From DASUCS01 sp041166385 (lineage in GTDB: Bacteria > Actinomycetota > Acidimicrobiia > Acidimicrobiales > JACDCH01), in contig JBEEFW010000031.1 in the NCBI GenBank assembly GCA_041166385.1, forward strand, positions 1 through 64,000: a DNA stretch of 64,000 bases. Reading direction: 5' to 3'. Below the pieces are notes generated by a model. It did not search any database and had not been told where the DNA came from. It saw only the letters and a program-made list of their open reading frames with translations. This document shows, one piece after another, positions 25,520-34,049 of this stretch. Each line of letters begins with the position of its first letter. Position 1 is the first letter of the stretch. The position numbers were made by a program, and so were the translations under genes.

Positions 25520-26727
25520 CGACACCGGTCATCGTCGTCTTTGCCACCTACGAGGCCAGCCATTTCGCGCGCGTTCGTCCGGTCGTGGCCGCGGTGGCCG
25601 CGACCGGCGCCGATACGTACGTGTTCACCCATCGATGCTTCGAGTCCGAAGTCGAAGCAGACGGCGGACGTTTTGTCGACCTCTACGCCGGCCGCGCCCT
25701 CGAAGCTCTTGGTGACGACTCCTTCCCCCCCGCAGCCCGCGAGGTGACGTACGCGGCCCACTACGCCGCGTCCGTGATCGAGCAGGTCGCGAGCCTGCAC
25801 CCGCGGGCGATCGTGTACGACACCTTCGCCGTCATCGGCCGGGTCGTCGGCCATGCTCTCGGCATCCCGTACGTCAACGTGAGTTCGGGTCACAACATCG
25901 ACCCGGCTCGGCACCTGCCGGACCTGTATGCCAACCCCCGGTTCCACATCTCCGACGAATGTCACCGAGCAGTACAGCGGCTCAAGGACGAATACGGCAT
26001 CGAGGAGGCATCACCGTTCTTTGCGATGGCGGCGCTGAGCCCACACCTCAATCTGTATGGCGAACCCCATCAGTACCTCACGGAGGAGGAACGTGCCGTC
26101 TTCGAGCCGGTGGCCTACTTCGGTTCGCTGCACGCCTCCGCCGCGCTCGCGACACACGACCGCGGTCGCGCTCGCGCGCGCGCTGATGCGGTCAACGTGT
26201 ACGTGTCGTTCGGGACGGTGGTCTGGCGCCACTTCGTGCCCGCGGCGGTCGACGCGCTCACGACCATCTCGGCGGCACTGGCGGCGCGCCCGAACACCGA
26301 AGCCCTGATCACCGTTGGGGGCGCAGACCTCGACGCCGATGTGTTGAAACAGCTCACGCAGCCGAACGTTCGGGTCGAGCGCTACGTCGACCAGTGGGAG
26401 GCATTGCGCAACGCGACGGTGTTCGTCACGCACCATGGGATGAAGTCGACGCATGAAGCCATCGTCAGCGGGGTGCCGATGCTCTCGTACCCCTTCTTTT
26501 GGGACCAGCCGTCGATGGCCCGGCAGTGCCAGGCGCTCGGCCTGGCGGTCGCGCTGTCGGACGTCCCGCAAGCACCACTCACACCGGCAGGCGTTCGCGC
26601 GGCGCTCGACGAGGTACTGGCCAACCGCGACGCGATGCTCGATCGGCTCGCCGAGGCTCGCCAGTGGGAGCTCGACGTGATCGCCGCGCGTCCCAACGTC
26701 GCGCAGCGGATCCTCGACCTGGCATGA
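25516..26727 (+). CDS. GT1-family glycosyltransferase (MGT/UGT-like)
   Basis: A 403-residue GT-B protein. The acceptor half begins VIVVFATYEASHFARVRPVV, with AIVYDTFAVIGRVVGHALGI. The donor half has VNVYVSFGTVVW, VERYVDQWEAL, VFVTHHGMKSTHEAI and VSGVPMLSYPFFWDQPSMA, the H-x-G/E...G-x-P-x-x-D-Q donor site of macrolide glycosyltransferases. It transfers a sugar, normally from a UDP- or TDP-sugar, to an unknown acceptor. It forms a unit with the methyltransferase, and perhaps the divergent ATP-grasp-like gene. Confidence 0.88.
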   Translation: MTTPVIVVFATYEASHFARVRPVVAAVAATGADTYVFTHRCFESEVEADGGRFVDLYAGRALEALGDDSFPPAAREVTYAAHYAASVIEQVASLHPRAIVYDTFAVIGRVVGHALGIPYVNVSSGHNIDPARHLPDLYANPRFHISDECHRAVQRLKDEYGIEEASPFFAMAALSPHLNLYGEPHQYLTEEERAVFEPVAYFGSLHASAALATHDRGRARARADAVNVYVSFGTVVWRHFVPAAVDALTTISAALAARPNTEALITVGGADLDADVLKQLTQPNVRVERYVDQWEALRNATVFVTHHGMKSTHEAIVSGVPMLSYPFFWDQPSMARQCQALGLAVALSDVPQAPLTPAGVRAALDEVLANRDAMLDRLAEARQWELDVIAARPNVAQRILDLA

Positions 26728-26734
26728 TCCGCGA

Positions 26735-28276
26735 GTGTCCGTCGACCTGCTGCATGCGCTGACCCTCGGCGACATCCTTCGTGAGAACCGTCGGAGCTAT
26801 CCGCTCCGCACCGCGGTGGTCGACGGCGACCTGCGCCTCACCTGGCCGGCGTTCGACGACCGCGTCAATCAACTCGCGAACGCGCTGCGCGACGACGCCG
26901 GCGTCGAGGAGGGCGACCGCATCCTGTGGCTCGGCCAGAACTCGTTCCGCGTGCTCGAGGGCCTGCTCGCGGCGGCGAAGATCGGCGCGATCTTCTGTCC
27001 GGCCAACTGGCGGCAGTCGGCCGACGAGTTCGCCTTCGTGATCGACGACACCCGCGCGGCCGTCACCATCTGGCAGGAGGAAGAGATCGGCGACGGCGTA
27101 CGCGCCGCGCGCGAACTCGCTGACGCCGGCGACGAGGGACTCTGGCTGCAACACGACAACGGCGAGTACGAGTCCTTCGTCGCGCGCGGTTCGACCACCG
27201 ATCCCGAGCTTCTGATCGATCCGGCGGCGCCTGTCCTACAGCTCTACACGGCGGCCTTCACCGGCCGGCCGAACGGCGCGCTGCTGTCGCACTGGGCTGT
27301 GCTCGTGCAAGACGTCGTAATGGGCAACCTCCAGCGCGTCGACAGCGACTACGTGTACCTCAACAGCGGTCCGCTCTTTCACGTTGCGACCTTCATGACC
27401 ACACTGGCGACGTTCCACTTCGGTGGCACCAACGTGTTCACCCGGCGTGTCGACGCCGAGGAGCTGTGCCGGCTCATCGCCGAGGAACACTGCACGGGCG
27501 CCTTTGTCATGGGACCGACGATCGGTCAGATGCTCGAGGTCAACCAGGACGGCCGCTACGACTTGTCGAGCCTGCGGACGTTCCCGGGCAAGCCGGAGTG
27601 GAACGCGATGGTCACGGTCGACGACAGCCCGTGGGCGCGCAAGCCCGCGGGCTTCGGCCAGACCGAGGTGATGGGAATGCTCACCCTGAACGCGTGGGGC
27701 GGCGACGCCACCGGCACGTCCGGACGAACGTCGCCGATGGCGCTCGTGCGCATCGTCGATCCGGATGGCAACGAGGTGCCGCCCGGCGATGTCGGCGAGA
27801 TCGTCGCTCGTGGCCCCACGGTGATGAACGGCTACCTGCATCGTGACGTCCTCAATGCCCAACGGCTCGCCGGCGGCTGGCATCACACCAGCGATCTCGG
27901 GCGGCGCGAGCTCGACGGCTCGCTCACGTGGATCGGCCCGAAGACCCGACTCATCAAGTCGGCGGCCGAGAACATCTATCCGGCCGAGGTCGAGGGTGCT
28001 CTTCAGAAGCACCCGGCCGTGCAGGAGGCGGCCGTAATCGGCGTGGAGGACAAGACGTGGGGCCAGTCGGTGAAGGCGATCGTCGTGCTGCGCGAGGGAA
28101 CCAACGCCACCGAGGCCGACCTCATCGAGCACTGCCGGTCGCTCATCGCGTCCTACAAGAAGCCGAAGGCGATCGAGTTCACCGACAAGCTCCCCCGAGA
28201 CGGATTCGCCATTGACTACGCCGTCCTCGACGACCGATTTGGGGGTGGGGGCTACCCGACGTCGGTGAGGCGTTAG
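26735..28276 (+). CDS. FadD-like acyl-CoA synthetase with altered core motifs
   Basis: A 513-residue ANL-family protein. Usually A3 reads TSGTTGxPKG; here it is YTAAFTGRPNGAL, with the loop Ser/Thr residues and the Lys replaced. A7/A8 remain (WHHTSDLGRRELDG, TRLIKSAAENIYPAEVEGAL). The end of the C-domain reads LPRDGFAIDYAVLDDRFGGG rather than a GK motif, so the catalytic lysine is absent. Similar tails occur in other actinobacterial FadDs, so it is a subfamily trait, but activity as adenylating enzyme is doubtful. GTG start 26735, 8 bases after the glycosyltransferase stop. Confidence 0.8.
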   Translation: MSVDLLHALTLGDILRENRRSYPLRTAVVDGDLRLTWPAFDDRVNQLANALRDDAGVEEGDRILWLGQNSFRVLEGLLAAAKIGAIFCPANWRQSADEFAFVIDDTRAAVTIWQEEEIGDGVRAARELADAGDEGLWLQHDNGEYESFVARGSTTDPELLIDPAAPVLQLYTAAFTGRPNGALLSHWAVLVQDVVMGNLQRVDSDYVYLNSGPLFHVATFMTTLATFHFGGTNVFTRRVDAEELCRLIAEEHCTGAFVMGPTIGQMLEVNQDGRYDLSSLRTFPGKPEWNAMVTVDDSPWARKPAGFGQTEVMGMLTLNAWGGDATGTSGRTSPMALVRIVDPDGNEVPPGDVGEIVARGPTVMNGYLHRDVLNAQRLAGGWHHTSDLGRRELDGSLTWIGPKTRLIKSAAENIYPAEVEGALQKHPAVQEAAVIGVEDKTWGQSVKAIVVLREGTNATEADLIEHCRSLIASYKKPKAIEFTDKLPRDGFAIDYAVLDDRFGGGGYPTSVRR

Positions 28277-28282
28277 CGAAGG

Positions 28283-28308
28283 GGGGCGGCACGGTACTGT
28301 GTCGCCCC
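28283..28308. promoter_or_regulatory. Inverted repeat over the promoter of the IniB-like gene
   Basis: GGGGCGGCAC-ggtact-GTGTCGCCCC, one mismatch in 10-bp arms. It overlaps the -10 box TACTGT (28295-28300) and ends one base before the ATG at 28310. It lies just after the stop of the acyl-CoA synthetase, so it could serve as its terminator, as an operator for the next gene, or both. Confidence 0.5.
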
Positions 28309-28309
28309 G

Positions 28310-29500
28310 ATGGCGAACATCCTCGAGTTCCTGCGCGGCCTGCTCACGAGCGGTGACGAGCAACAGCGTTTCGCGGGGAACCCCCACGGCTATCTGACGG
28401 CCCACGGCTTCGACGACCTGTCTGGTGAAGACGTCGCCGAGGCGATCCGCGCCGTGGCCCGCACGCTGCCTCCCGACATCGCGGAACGGCTCGCGCCCTT
28501 CCACTCTGACGACGGCTCACTGCCGCCGATCCGCCCGCAGATCGGCGAGAGCGAGCTCGACGCCGCCGTCCGCCAGCTGCAGTTCGCCGCGTCGCTGACC
28601 CCCACCGGCGAGAACCTCGTCGTCGTGGTCGCCACCGAGACCGTCGTCGACGCCGAAGTCCCGTCACCGCCGATGCCCCCGCCTCCGCCCTTCGAGGAGC
28701 CGTTCGAGAAGGAAGAGGTCGCCGCGTTCGAACCTCCGGCGTGGCCAGACGTACCCGAGGTCGAGCCGGAGCCCGAACCCGAGCCCGTCGCCGTGGAGCC
28801 AGAACCCGAACCTGAACCCGAACCGGAGCCGGAGCCAGTGGTCTTCGAACGTGAGCCAGTGCCGACACCCGAGCCCGAGCCGGCGTTCGCGTCGGCGAGC
28901 GATCCGCTGCGCAGGTCCTCGATGACGTCGGTCGACCCGTACCGCGCCTTCGGTGAAGAGCTGGCGTCGATCATCCGCCACGCGGGCGAGCAGATGCAGG
29001 AGGTCCTGCGTCGCGCCGAAGACCAAGCCGATGCCATCGTGCGGCAAGCCGAACGCGAGGCCGATTCGATCCGCGAGCAAGCTGACAATGAGGCGAACTC
29101 GATTCGCAGCAGCGCCAGCGAAGAGGCGTCCGCGACGCGTGCGGCCGCGCAGGTCGATTCACAGAACATGCGCGAGACGGCCACACAAGAGGCCGACGCG
29201 ATCCTGCAGGCCGCGAAGTCCGCTCGCGAGGAAGCGCGCATCTTCAAGCAGTCGGCGCGCGACGAAGCCAACGCCATCCTGCAGAACGCGCGGAACACGC
29301 AAGAAGAAGCGCAGCGCCAAGCGAGCGAGTTGGTCAAGAACGCGGAGCGCGAGTCGAGCGCGATGTTGGCCGAAGCACGCACCCGCCGCGACGAGATCCG
29401 CGACGCCGAGCGCGAGCTGCGCAAGCGCCTGCAGGGCGTCGAGACCGTCTTCCGCTCGTTGGAAGAGGGCAGCGTCATCCCCGACGATCCCGCCGAGTAA
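28310..29500 (+). CDS. IniB-like N-terminal domain protein with Pro-Glu linker and coiled coil
   Basis: A 396-residue protein. Residues 1-60 (ILEFLRGLLTSGDEQQRFAG, then GYLTAHGFDDLSGEDVAEAI) resemble the N-terminal domain of mycobacterial IniB, which belongs to an envelope-stress operon. Residues about 110-200 are acidic and proline-rich with (PE)n repeats, encoded at about 28750-28880. Residues about 225-385 form a long coiled coil of near-11-residue repeats (ADAIVRQAEREADSIREQAD, ANAILQNARNTQEEAQRQAS). There is no signal peptide, so a cytoplasmic scaffold near the membrane, like Wag31/DivIVA, is plausible. Apparently leaderless. Confidence 0.7.
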   Translation: MANILEFLRGLLTSGDEQQRFAGNPHGYLTAHGFDDLSGEDVAEAIRAVARTLPPDIAERLAPFHSDDGSLPPIRPQIGESELDAAVRQLQFAASLTPTGENLVVVVATETVVDAEVPSPPMPPPPPFEEPFEKEEVAAFEPPAWPDVPEVEPEPEPEPVAVEPEPEPEPEPEPEPVVFEREPVPTPEPEPAFASASDPLRRSSMTSVDPYRAFGEELASIIRHAGEQMQEVLRRAEDQADAIVRQAEREADSIREQADNEANSIRSSASEEASATRAAAQVDSQNMRETATQEADAILQAAKSAREEARIFKQSARDEANAILQNARNTQEEAQRQASELVKNAERESSAMLAEARTRRDEIRDAERELRKRLQGVETVFRSLEEGSVIPDDPAE

Positions 29501-29503
29501 CAC

Positions 29504-29568
29504 CCCCTCACCAAATTGCGCTGACTGACCACCGCATGAGGGGCGAACCAGCGCAATTTCGAGAGGGG
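29504..29568. terminator. Long stem-loop after the IniB-like gene
   Basis: Arm 29504-29523 (CCCCTCACCAAATTGCGCTG) pairs with 29549-29568 with two mismatches; the inner 11 bp (AAATTGCGCTG/CAGCGCAATTT) are perfect, loop 25 bases. It begins 4 bases after the stop codon. Confidence 0.6.
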
Positions 29569-29598
29569 TCGGCGACAACGGGCACGTATCGGCGACGC

Positions 29599-30303
29599 AT
29601 GCGCGTCACCGCAGTCGACGAGTTCACCATCCGCGGCGACATGGAAGACGACTTCCATCGTTTCGGCGTCACGCTCCGCCACGACGGTGAGCGCGTGGTC
29701 GAGGTCGAAGGCGACGCGCTGCGACACCCGTGGACGACGTGTCCATCCGCCGTCGAGCCGCTGCGCGCACTCGCAGGGGCGCCGCTGTCGACGCGGTTGA
29801 GCTCGCTCGGCGAGTACGCGCCGGCCCGGCAGAACTGCACGCACCTGTTCGACCTGTCAGGCCTCGCCGTCGCGCACGCGGCGCGTGGCACCGGCGGGAC
29901 GCGCACGTACGACGTCGCCATCCCTGACCGCGACGGCAAGCGCACGGAGCCAGAACTGTGGCGTGACGGCGAGCTGCTGTTTCGCTGGCAGATCGCCGGG
30001 CGACTCCTGATCGGTCCTGCGCCGTTCGAAAACATCGAACTGCGCGGTGGCTTCATCGCCTGGGCCGAAGACACGCTCGATGCCGACACCGCCGAAGCCG
30101 CGAGTGTGCTGCGCCGCGCCTGCGACATCAGCTTCGGCCGCGCGATCGACCTCGACGTCTTCGAGAAGGCCGAGATGCTCGGCGAACCCGTGCGAGGCAC
30201 ATGCCACTCGTTCCAGCCGGGCATGATCGAGCAGGCGGTGCGCGTGATGGGACAGACGCGCGACTTCAGTGACGATGCAGATGCGCTTCTGCGAGATCGC
30301 TGA
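29599..30303 (+). CDS. DUF2889 family protein
   Basis: A 234-residue protein matching the DUF2889 layout: RFGVTLRHDGERVVEVEGDA, then RQNCTHLFDLSGLAVAHAAR with the conserved Cys-x-H, then SVLRRACDISFGRAID and GTCHSFQPGM near the end. No biochemical role is established for the family, although it is often seen next to catabolic genes. The ATG at 29599 is chosen because the frame upstream overlaps the stem-loop and reads Arg-rich. Its end overlaps the convergent LLM gene by 38 bases. Confidence 0.8.
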   Translation: MRVTAVDEFTIRGDMEDDFHRFGVTLRHDGERVVEVEGDALRHPWTTCPSAVEPLRALAGAPLSTRLSSLGEYAPARQNCTHLFDLSGLAVAHAARGTGGTRTYDVAIPDRDGKRTEPELWRDGELLFRWQIAGRLLIGPAPFENIELRGGFIAWAEDTLDADTAEAASVLRRACDISFGRAIDLDVFEKAEMLGEPVRGTCHSFQPGMIEQAVRVMGQTRDFSDDADALLRDR

Positions 30304-31120
30304 AGGCGCGTAGCCCGTCGACTGCGTCTGGCGATCGTCGCCACGGTGAGCAGATCAGCCGGTCGACGCCGGCGTCCTCCCACCGTTTGATGTCGTCCTC
30401 CGACGACACCGGCCCCCCCACCGTGATCTCGAACGGCTGGTCGGCGCGTCCGGCTTCCTCCCGCAACGCCCGCAACCGTGCGATGGACGCGGCCACCGAT
30501 TCAAGCGTGTGGTCCATGCCGACCCAGCCGTCGCCGGCGCGGGCCGCCCGCCGTAGTGCGGCGCCGGACTCGCCACCGACGATCACCGGCGGATGCGGTT
30601 TCTGCACCGGCTTCGGCTCGAACATCACCGGCCCGAAGTCGAAGAACTCGCCGTGTTGCTCGATCACCTCGTCGGTCCAGAGCCGGCGGCACACATCGAG
30701 CGCCTCGTCGACCCGACGACCACGCGACGCGAAGTCGAGACCGATCGCTTCCCATTCCGTGCCGAGCCAGCCGGCACCGATACCGACGATCGCGCGGCCA
30801 CCACTGACGATGTCGAGGGTGGCAATGGCGCGGGCCGAGATGAAGGGGTGGCGCAGACCGAGCAGGTAGACGTGGGTGGCGAGCCGCACGTTCTGGGTGC
30901 GGCCGGCGAGGAACGAGAGGTAGGCGAACGCGTCGAACACCGGCGTACTCGGTGGCACGGGCGGGTGTTCTTGGCCGGGGAACGGTGACCCGCCCATCTC
31001 GATCGGAAACACGAGGTGTTCGGGGAGCCACACCGATTCGAAGCCGAGCCGTTCGGCCTCGTCGACCACCGGCACGAAGAACGCGGGGTTGAGGCGGCCG
31101 AGCGCCACACCGAACTTCAC
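30266..31120 (-). CDS. LLM-class F420-dependent oxidoreductase
   Basis: A 284-residue luciferase-like protein with VDEAERLGFESVWLPEHLVF, RTQNVRLATHVYLLGLRHPF, ATLDIVSGGRAIVGIGAGWL, PVIVGGESGAALRRAARAGD and GWVGMDHT, the complete order of the family's F420-binding barrel. The GTG at 31120 overlaps the SDR stop (GTGA), so it is translated with the upstream SDR. The upstream open frame over the SDR is a shadow and excluded. Substrate unknown. Confidence 0.9.
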   Translation of the reverse strand: MKFGVALGRLNPAFFVPVVDEAERLGFESVWLPEHLVFPIEMGGSPFPGQEHPPVPPSTPVFDAFAYLSFLAGRTQNVRLATHVYLLGLRHPFISARAIATLDIVSGGRAIVGIGAGWLGTEWEAIGLDFASRGRRVDEALDVCRRLWTDEVIEQHGEFFDFGPVMFEPKPVQKPHPPVIVGGESGAALRRAARAGDGWVGMDHTLESVAASIARLRALREEAGRADQPFEITVGGPVSSEDDIKRWEDAGVDRLICSPWRRSPDAVDGLRAFSDLAEAHLHRH

Positions 31121-31899
31121 GGGTGCCACTCCCCGTCGGGCTGGCGGTGCCAACCTCCGGCCGCGACGTTGCCGCCATCGACGTGAATCGTGGTGCCGGT
31201 GACGAAGCGGCTCAGATCGCTGGCCAGGAACACCGCCGCGCCGGCGATGTCGTCGACATGACCCGACACCGGGAGCGCCATGCGCGCCGACACGTCGGCC
31301 AGGTCGGGCAGACCGGGTGTGGGGATCACGTCGGGCGCGATGCAGTTGACACGGATCAGCCTGCTCCCGAGCTCGAGGGCCAGCGACTGGGTGAGGTTGG
31401 CCACGGCCGCCTTCATCGCGGAGTAGATGGCAAAGCCCGGCGCGGCACGGTGCGCTTCGATCGACGTGATGTTGATGATCGAGCCGCCCTGCGGCATGTG
31501 CGGGACGCAGGCGCGGACGAAATGCGTGACCGACGAGAAGTTCTCGCGGATCAATGCGTCCTGACCTTTGGCGTTGACGTCGAGGAAGTCCGCCCCGAAG
31601 CCGCCTCCGGCGTTGTTCACCAGGATGTCGATGCGACGGTCGAGCGCCCGCACGGCATCGTCGACGAAGGCGTCGACTTGATCCGCGTCGCGCACGTCCA
31701 TCACGCCGGTGACGACGCGCTCGCCGAGCCCGTCGATCTCCTTCGACACGAACGCGAGCCCATCGGCGTTGCGATCGCACATCGCCACCGAGGCGCCGAA
31801 GTTGGCGAACGTGAGCGCGATGGCCTCACCGATCCCCTGGGCCGCGCCAGTGACCAGCGCGACCTTGCCCTCGAGCGAGACGTTCTCCGGCCCCAACAC
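31117..31899 (-). CDS. Short-chain dehydrogenase/reductase
   Basis: A 260-residue SDR with TGAAQGIG, CDRNAD after beta-2, NNAGGGFGAD, SIINITSIEAHRAAPGF and YSAMK. The end has TGTTIHVDGGNV. The GTG at 31899 is preferred to an in-frame TTG at 31908 because a TAGGTT -10 box ends 7 bases before it, the leaderless pattern. It heads a two-gene unit with the LLM oxidoreductase, suggesting sequential oxidation of one substrate. Confidence 0.87.
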   Translation of the reverse strand: MLGPENVSLEGKVALVTGAAQGIGEAIALTFANFGASVAMCDRNADGLAFVSKEIDGLGERVVTGVMDVRDADQVDAFVDDAVRALDRRIDILVNNAGGGFGADFLDVNAKGQDALIRENFSSVTHFVRACVPHMPQGGSIINITSIEAHRAAPGFAIYSAMKAAVANLTQSLALELGSRLIRVNCIAPDVIPTPGLPDLADVSARMALPVSGHVDDIAGAAVFLASDLSRFVTGTTIHVDGGNVAAGGWHRQPDGEWHP

Positions 31900-31909
31900 G
31901 CTGCGCAAC

Positions 31910-33907
31910 CTAGCCAGTAAGCAGGGGTGGCAGCGGTTCTCGATGGACGATCGTCAACGTCTGGACCGCTCGCGTCAGCGCGACGTAGAGGAGCCGGAGG
32001 CCGGCGCGGTGCTCGTCGCCATCGGCCGGCACGAATTTCGCCGGCTCGACCACGACCACCGCGTCGAACTCCAACCCCTTCGCCTCGGGCGGCGACACCA
32101 CGGTCACGTTGCTCGCGGCGTCGACCAACACATCAACGCCCGCGGGAACGATCACGCCGACGGACGACCACCGGACGGCGAGCTCGGCCACGATCCCGTG
32201 CACCGCGGCCGAGAGGTCGTCGGGGCCGCCGGCGATCCCGACGACGTGCGGCGGCTCGCCGGCCTCGCGCACAGAACGCGTCGGACGCACGTCGGGCGCG
32301 GCCTCGACCAGCAACCGGTTGGCGAAGTCGATGATCGGCGCGGGCACGCGGTAGCCGAGGTCGAGCTCGGTGAAGTCGGCTCCTTCCGGTGAACCGAGAT
32401 GCGTCAGCACGTCGTCCCACGAGCGCTGCGCGCCGGGCCGGGTCGCCTGGGCCAGGTCGCCGAGCACCGTCATCGAATGACGCGGGCAACGGCGGGCCAG
32501 CGCACGCAGCTCCATCGCGGTGAGGTCTTGCGCCTCGTCGACGACGATGTGGCCGTACGTGCGGCGGACGCCATCAGCGATCGCCTCGGCTTCGTCGACC
32601 AGCACGAGGTCGGCCGCGGTCCACGGCTCGTCGTCGGCCCGCCGGGTGGCCTTGCGCAACAGCAGCGTCTGTTCCGCGTCGTCGAGCACGCCGTCTGCCG
32701 CGGCGCGCAACGCGCTGCGGGACGACAGCAGGCGTCGCACCAGCGTGGGCGGGCTCACCGCGGGCCACCCCGCAAGCGCGGACTGAAACTGCTTGTTGGT
32801 GCGCAGATCGTCGGCGAAGCCCAGCGGCGCGGTGTCGTCGTTCCGGCGTTCGGCAATGTCCTGCTCGGCCATGCGCACGAGCTGGGTGCGCATCGCGTTG
32901 CGGCCCACATTGTGGGGGACGTCTCGCTCGCGGATCTCGTTGATCGCCGCGATGATCTCGTCACGCGACAGGCGGATGCGACCCCAGTTCGTCGCGATCG
33001 ACACGTCTTCGGTGGGCGGCTTGATCGTCGCGGCAGCTGCCCGCAAAAGCACGGTGGCCATGCGCGCATCGCCCTTCAACGCAGCGGCATCGGGCGGGTC
33101 GAACGCCCGCACTCGTCCGCCGAGCAAGCGCTCGACCGTGCTCTGGCGCACTGCGGTCTCGCCGAGCGATGGCAGCACTTGCGAGATGTAGCGCAGGAAC
33201 ACGGGGTTCGGTCCGATGACGAGCACCGTCTCCTGGTCGAGCAGTTGGCGGTGCTCGTAGAGGAGAAACGCGGCCCGGTGGAGCCCGACCGCTGTCTTGC
33301 CGGTACCCGGCCCTCCTTGCACGACGAGACACGACTCCAGCGGAGCGCGGATGACGACGTCCTGCTCCGCTTGGATCGTGGCGACGATGTCGCGCATCTC
33401 GCCGGTGCGCTCGCGTTCCAACTCGGCGAGCAGCGGATCCGGGATGCCACCGTGCCGCGCGGCGTGAACCGAATCGGGATCGTCGAACACCTCGTCGAAC
33501 AAGTCGTCGACGCTCCGGTTGGTCATCATGAAGCGTCGACGCATGTGCAAGCCGAACGGGTCGGCGGCGGTCGCTCGGTAGAAGGGCGTCGACACCCCCG
33601 CTCGCCAGTCGACCACCACGGGCTCGCCGCGCTCGTCTTCGACGTGACGCCGTCCGACGTACCACGTGGGTCCGGGCGCCTTGGGCGTTCCTTCCTCGTC
33701 GATGCGGCCGAAGGCGAGGCCGGGGACGTCGATGTCGAGCGCTCGCAGCCGCTGTTGCAGATGCCAGCGGGCGATCTCGGCGTCGACTGCCTGGGCCGCC
33801 ATGTCGTCGATCGACATGGTCGCCTCCGTGCGCTCGCGCATTGACGCCAGACATCGGTACGCGTGATCGAGATGGCGCTGCTCAGGCTCGAGGTCGGGGT
33901 GAGCCAT
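31910..33907 (-). CDS. HelD-like superfamily 1 helicase (RNA polymerase-associated)
   Basis: A 665-residue UvrD/Rep-type ATPase. The N-terminus is a helical arm (LEPEQRHLDHAYRCLASMRE). Walker A is QGGPGTGKTAVGLHRAAFLL, VRRTYGHIVVDEAQDLTAME is motif II, LGDLAQATRPGAQRSW is motif III, and LRLLYVALTRAVQTLTIVHR is motif VI. The layout and size fit HelD, which clears stalled RNA polymerase in Bacillus and mycobacteria; some relatives confer rifampicin tolerance. Actinobacterial HelD is usually slightly longer. A strong AAAGGAG ribosome site precedes ATG 33907. Confidence 0.82.
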   Translation of the reverse strand: MAHPDLEPEQRHLDHAYRCLASMRERTEATMSIDDMAAQAVDAEIARWHLQQRLRALDIDVPGLAFGRIDEEGTPKAPGPTWYVGRRHVEDERGEPVVVDWRAGVSTPFYRATAADPFGLHMRRRFMMTNRSVDDLFDEVFDDPDSVHAARHGGIPDPLLAELERERTGEMRDIVATIQAEQDVVIRAPLESCLVVQGGPGTGKTAVGLHRAAFLLYEHRQLLDQETVLVIGPNPVFLRYISQVLPSLGETAVRQSTVERLLGGRVRAFDPPDAAALKGDARMATVLLRAAAATIKPPTEDVSIATNWGRIRLSRDEIIAAINEIRERDVPHNVGRNAMRTQLVRMAEQDIAERRNDDTAPLGFADDLRTNKQFQSALAGWPAVSPPTLVRRLLSSRSALRAAADGVLDDAEQTLLLRKATRRADDEPWTAADLVLVDEAEAIADGVRRTYGHIVVDEAQDLTAMELRALARRCPRHSMTVLGDLAQATRPGAQRSWDDVLTHLGSPEGADFTELDLGYRVPAPIIDFANRLLVEAAPDVRPTRSVREAGEPPHVVGIAGGPDDLSAAVHGIVAELAVRWSSVGVIVPAGVDVLVDAASNVTVVSPPEAKGLEFDAVVVVEPAKFVPADGDEHRAGLRLLYVALTRAVQTLTIVHREPLPPLLTG

Positions 33908-34049
33908 GTGCTGCTCCTTTCTGGATTTTCCGAGTGGGGACGCGCGCAAACGCCCCGCAGACCCGTCCATGGGGGGTCTCCGGCGCGTGCAGGATCCAAG
34001 CTACGCCTCGCGTCAAGACCGATGGTCCGGGTTTCGGTAGACATAGACG

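Noticed and set aside
24719..25525. N-terminal extension of the ATP-grasp-like frame to about 603 residues
   Set aside because: The extra part is antisense to the methyltransferase, whose SAM motif and codon use are clearly real.
28390..29844. 484-residue minus-strand frame over the IniB-like gene
   Set aside because: It is Ser/Ala/Arg-rich with a Gly-Ser run that mirrors the Pro-Glu repeat of the true gene. No ribosome site or motif.
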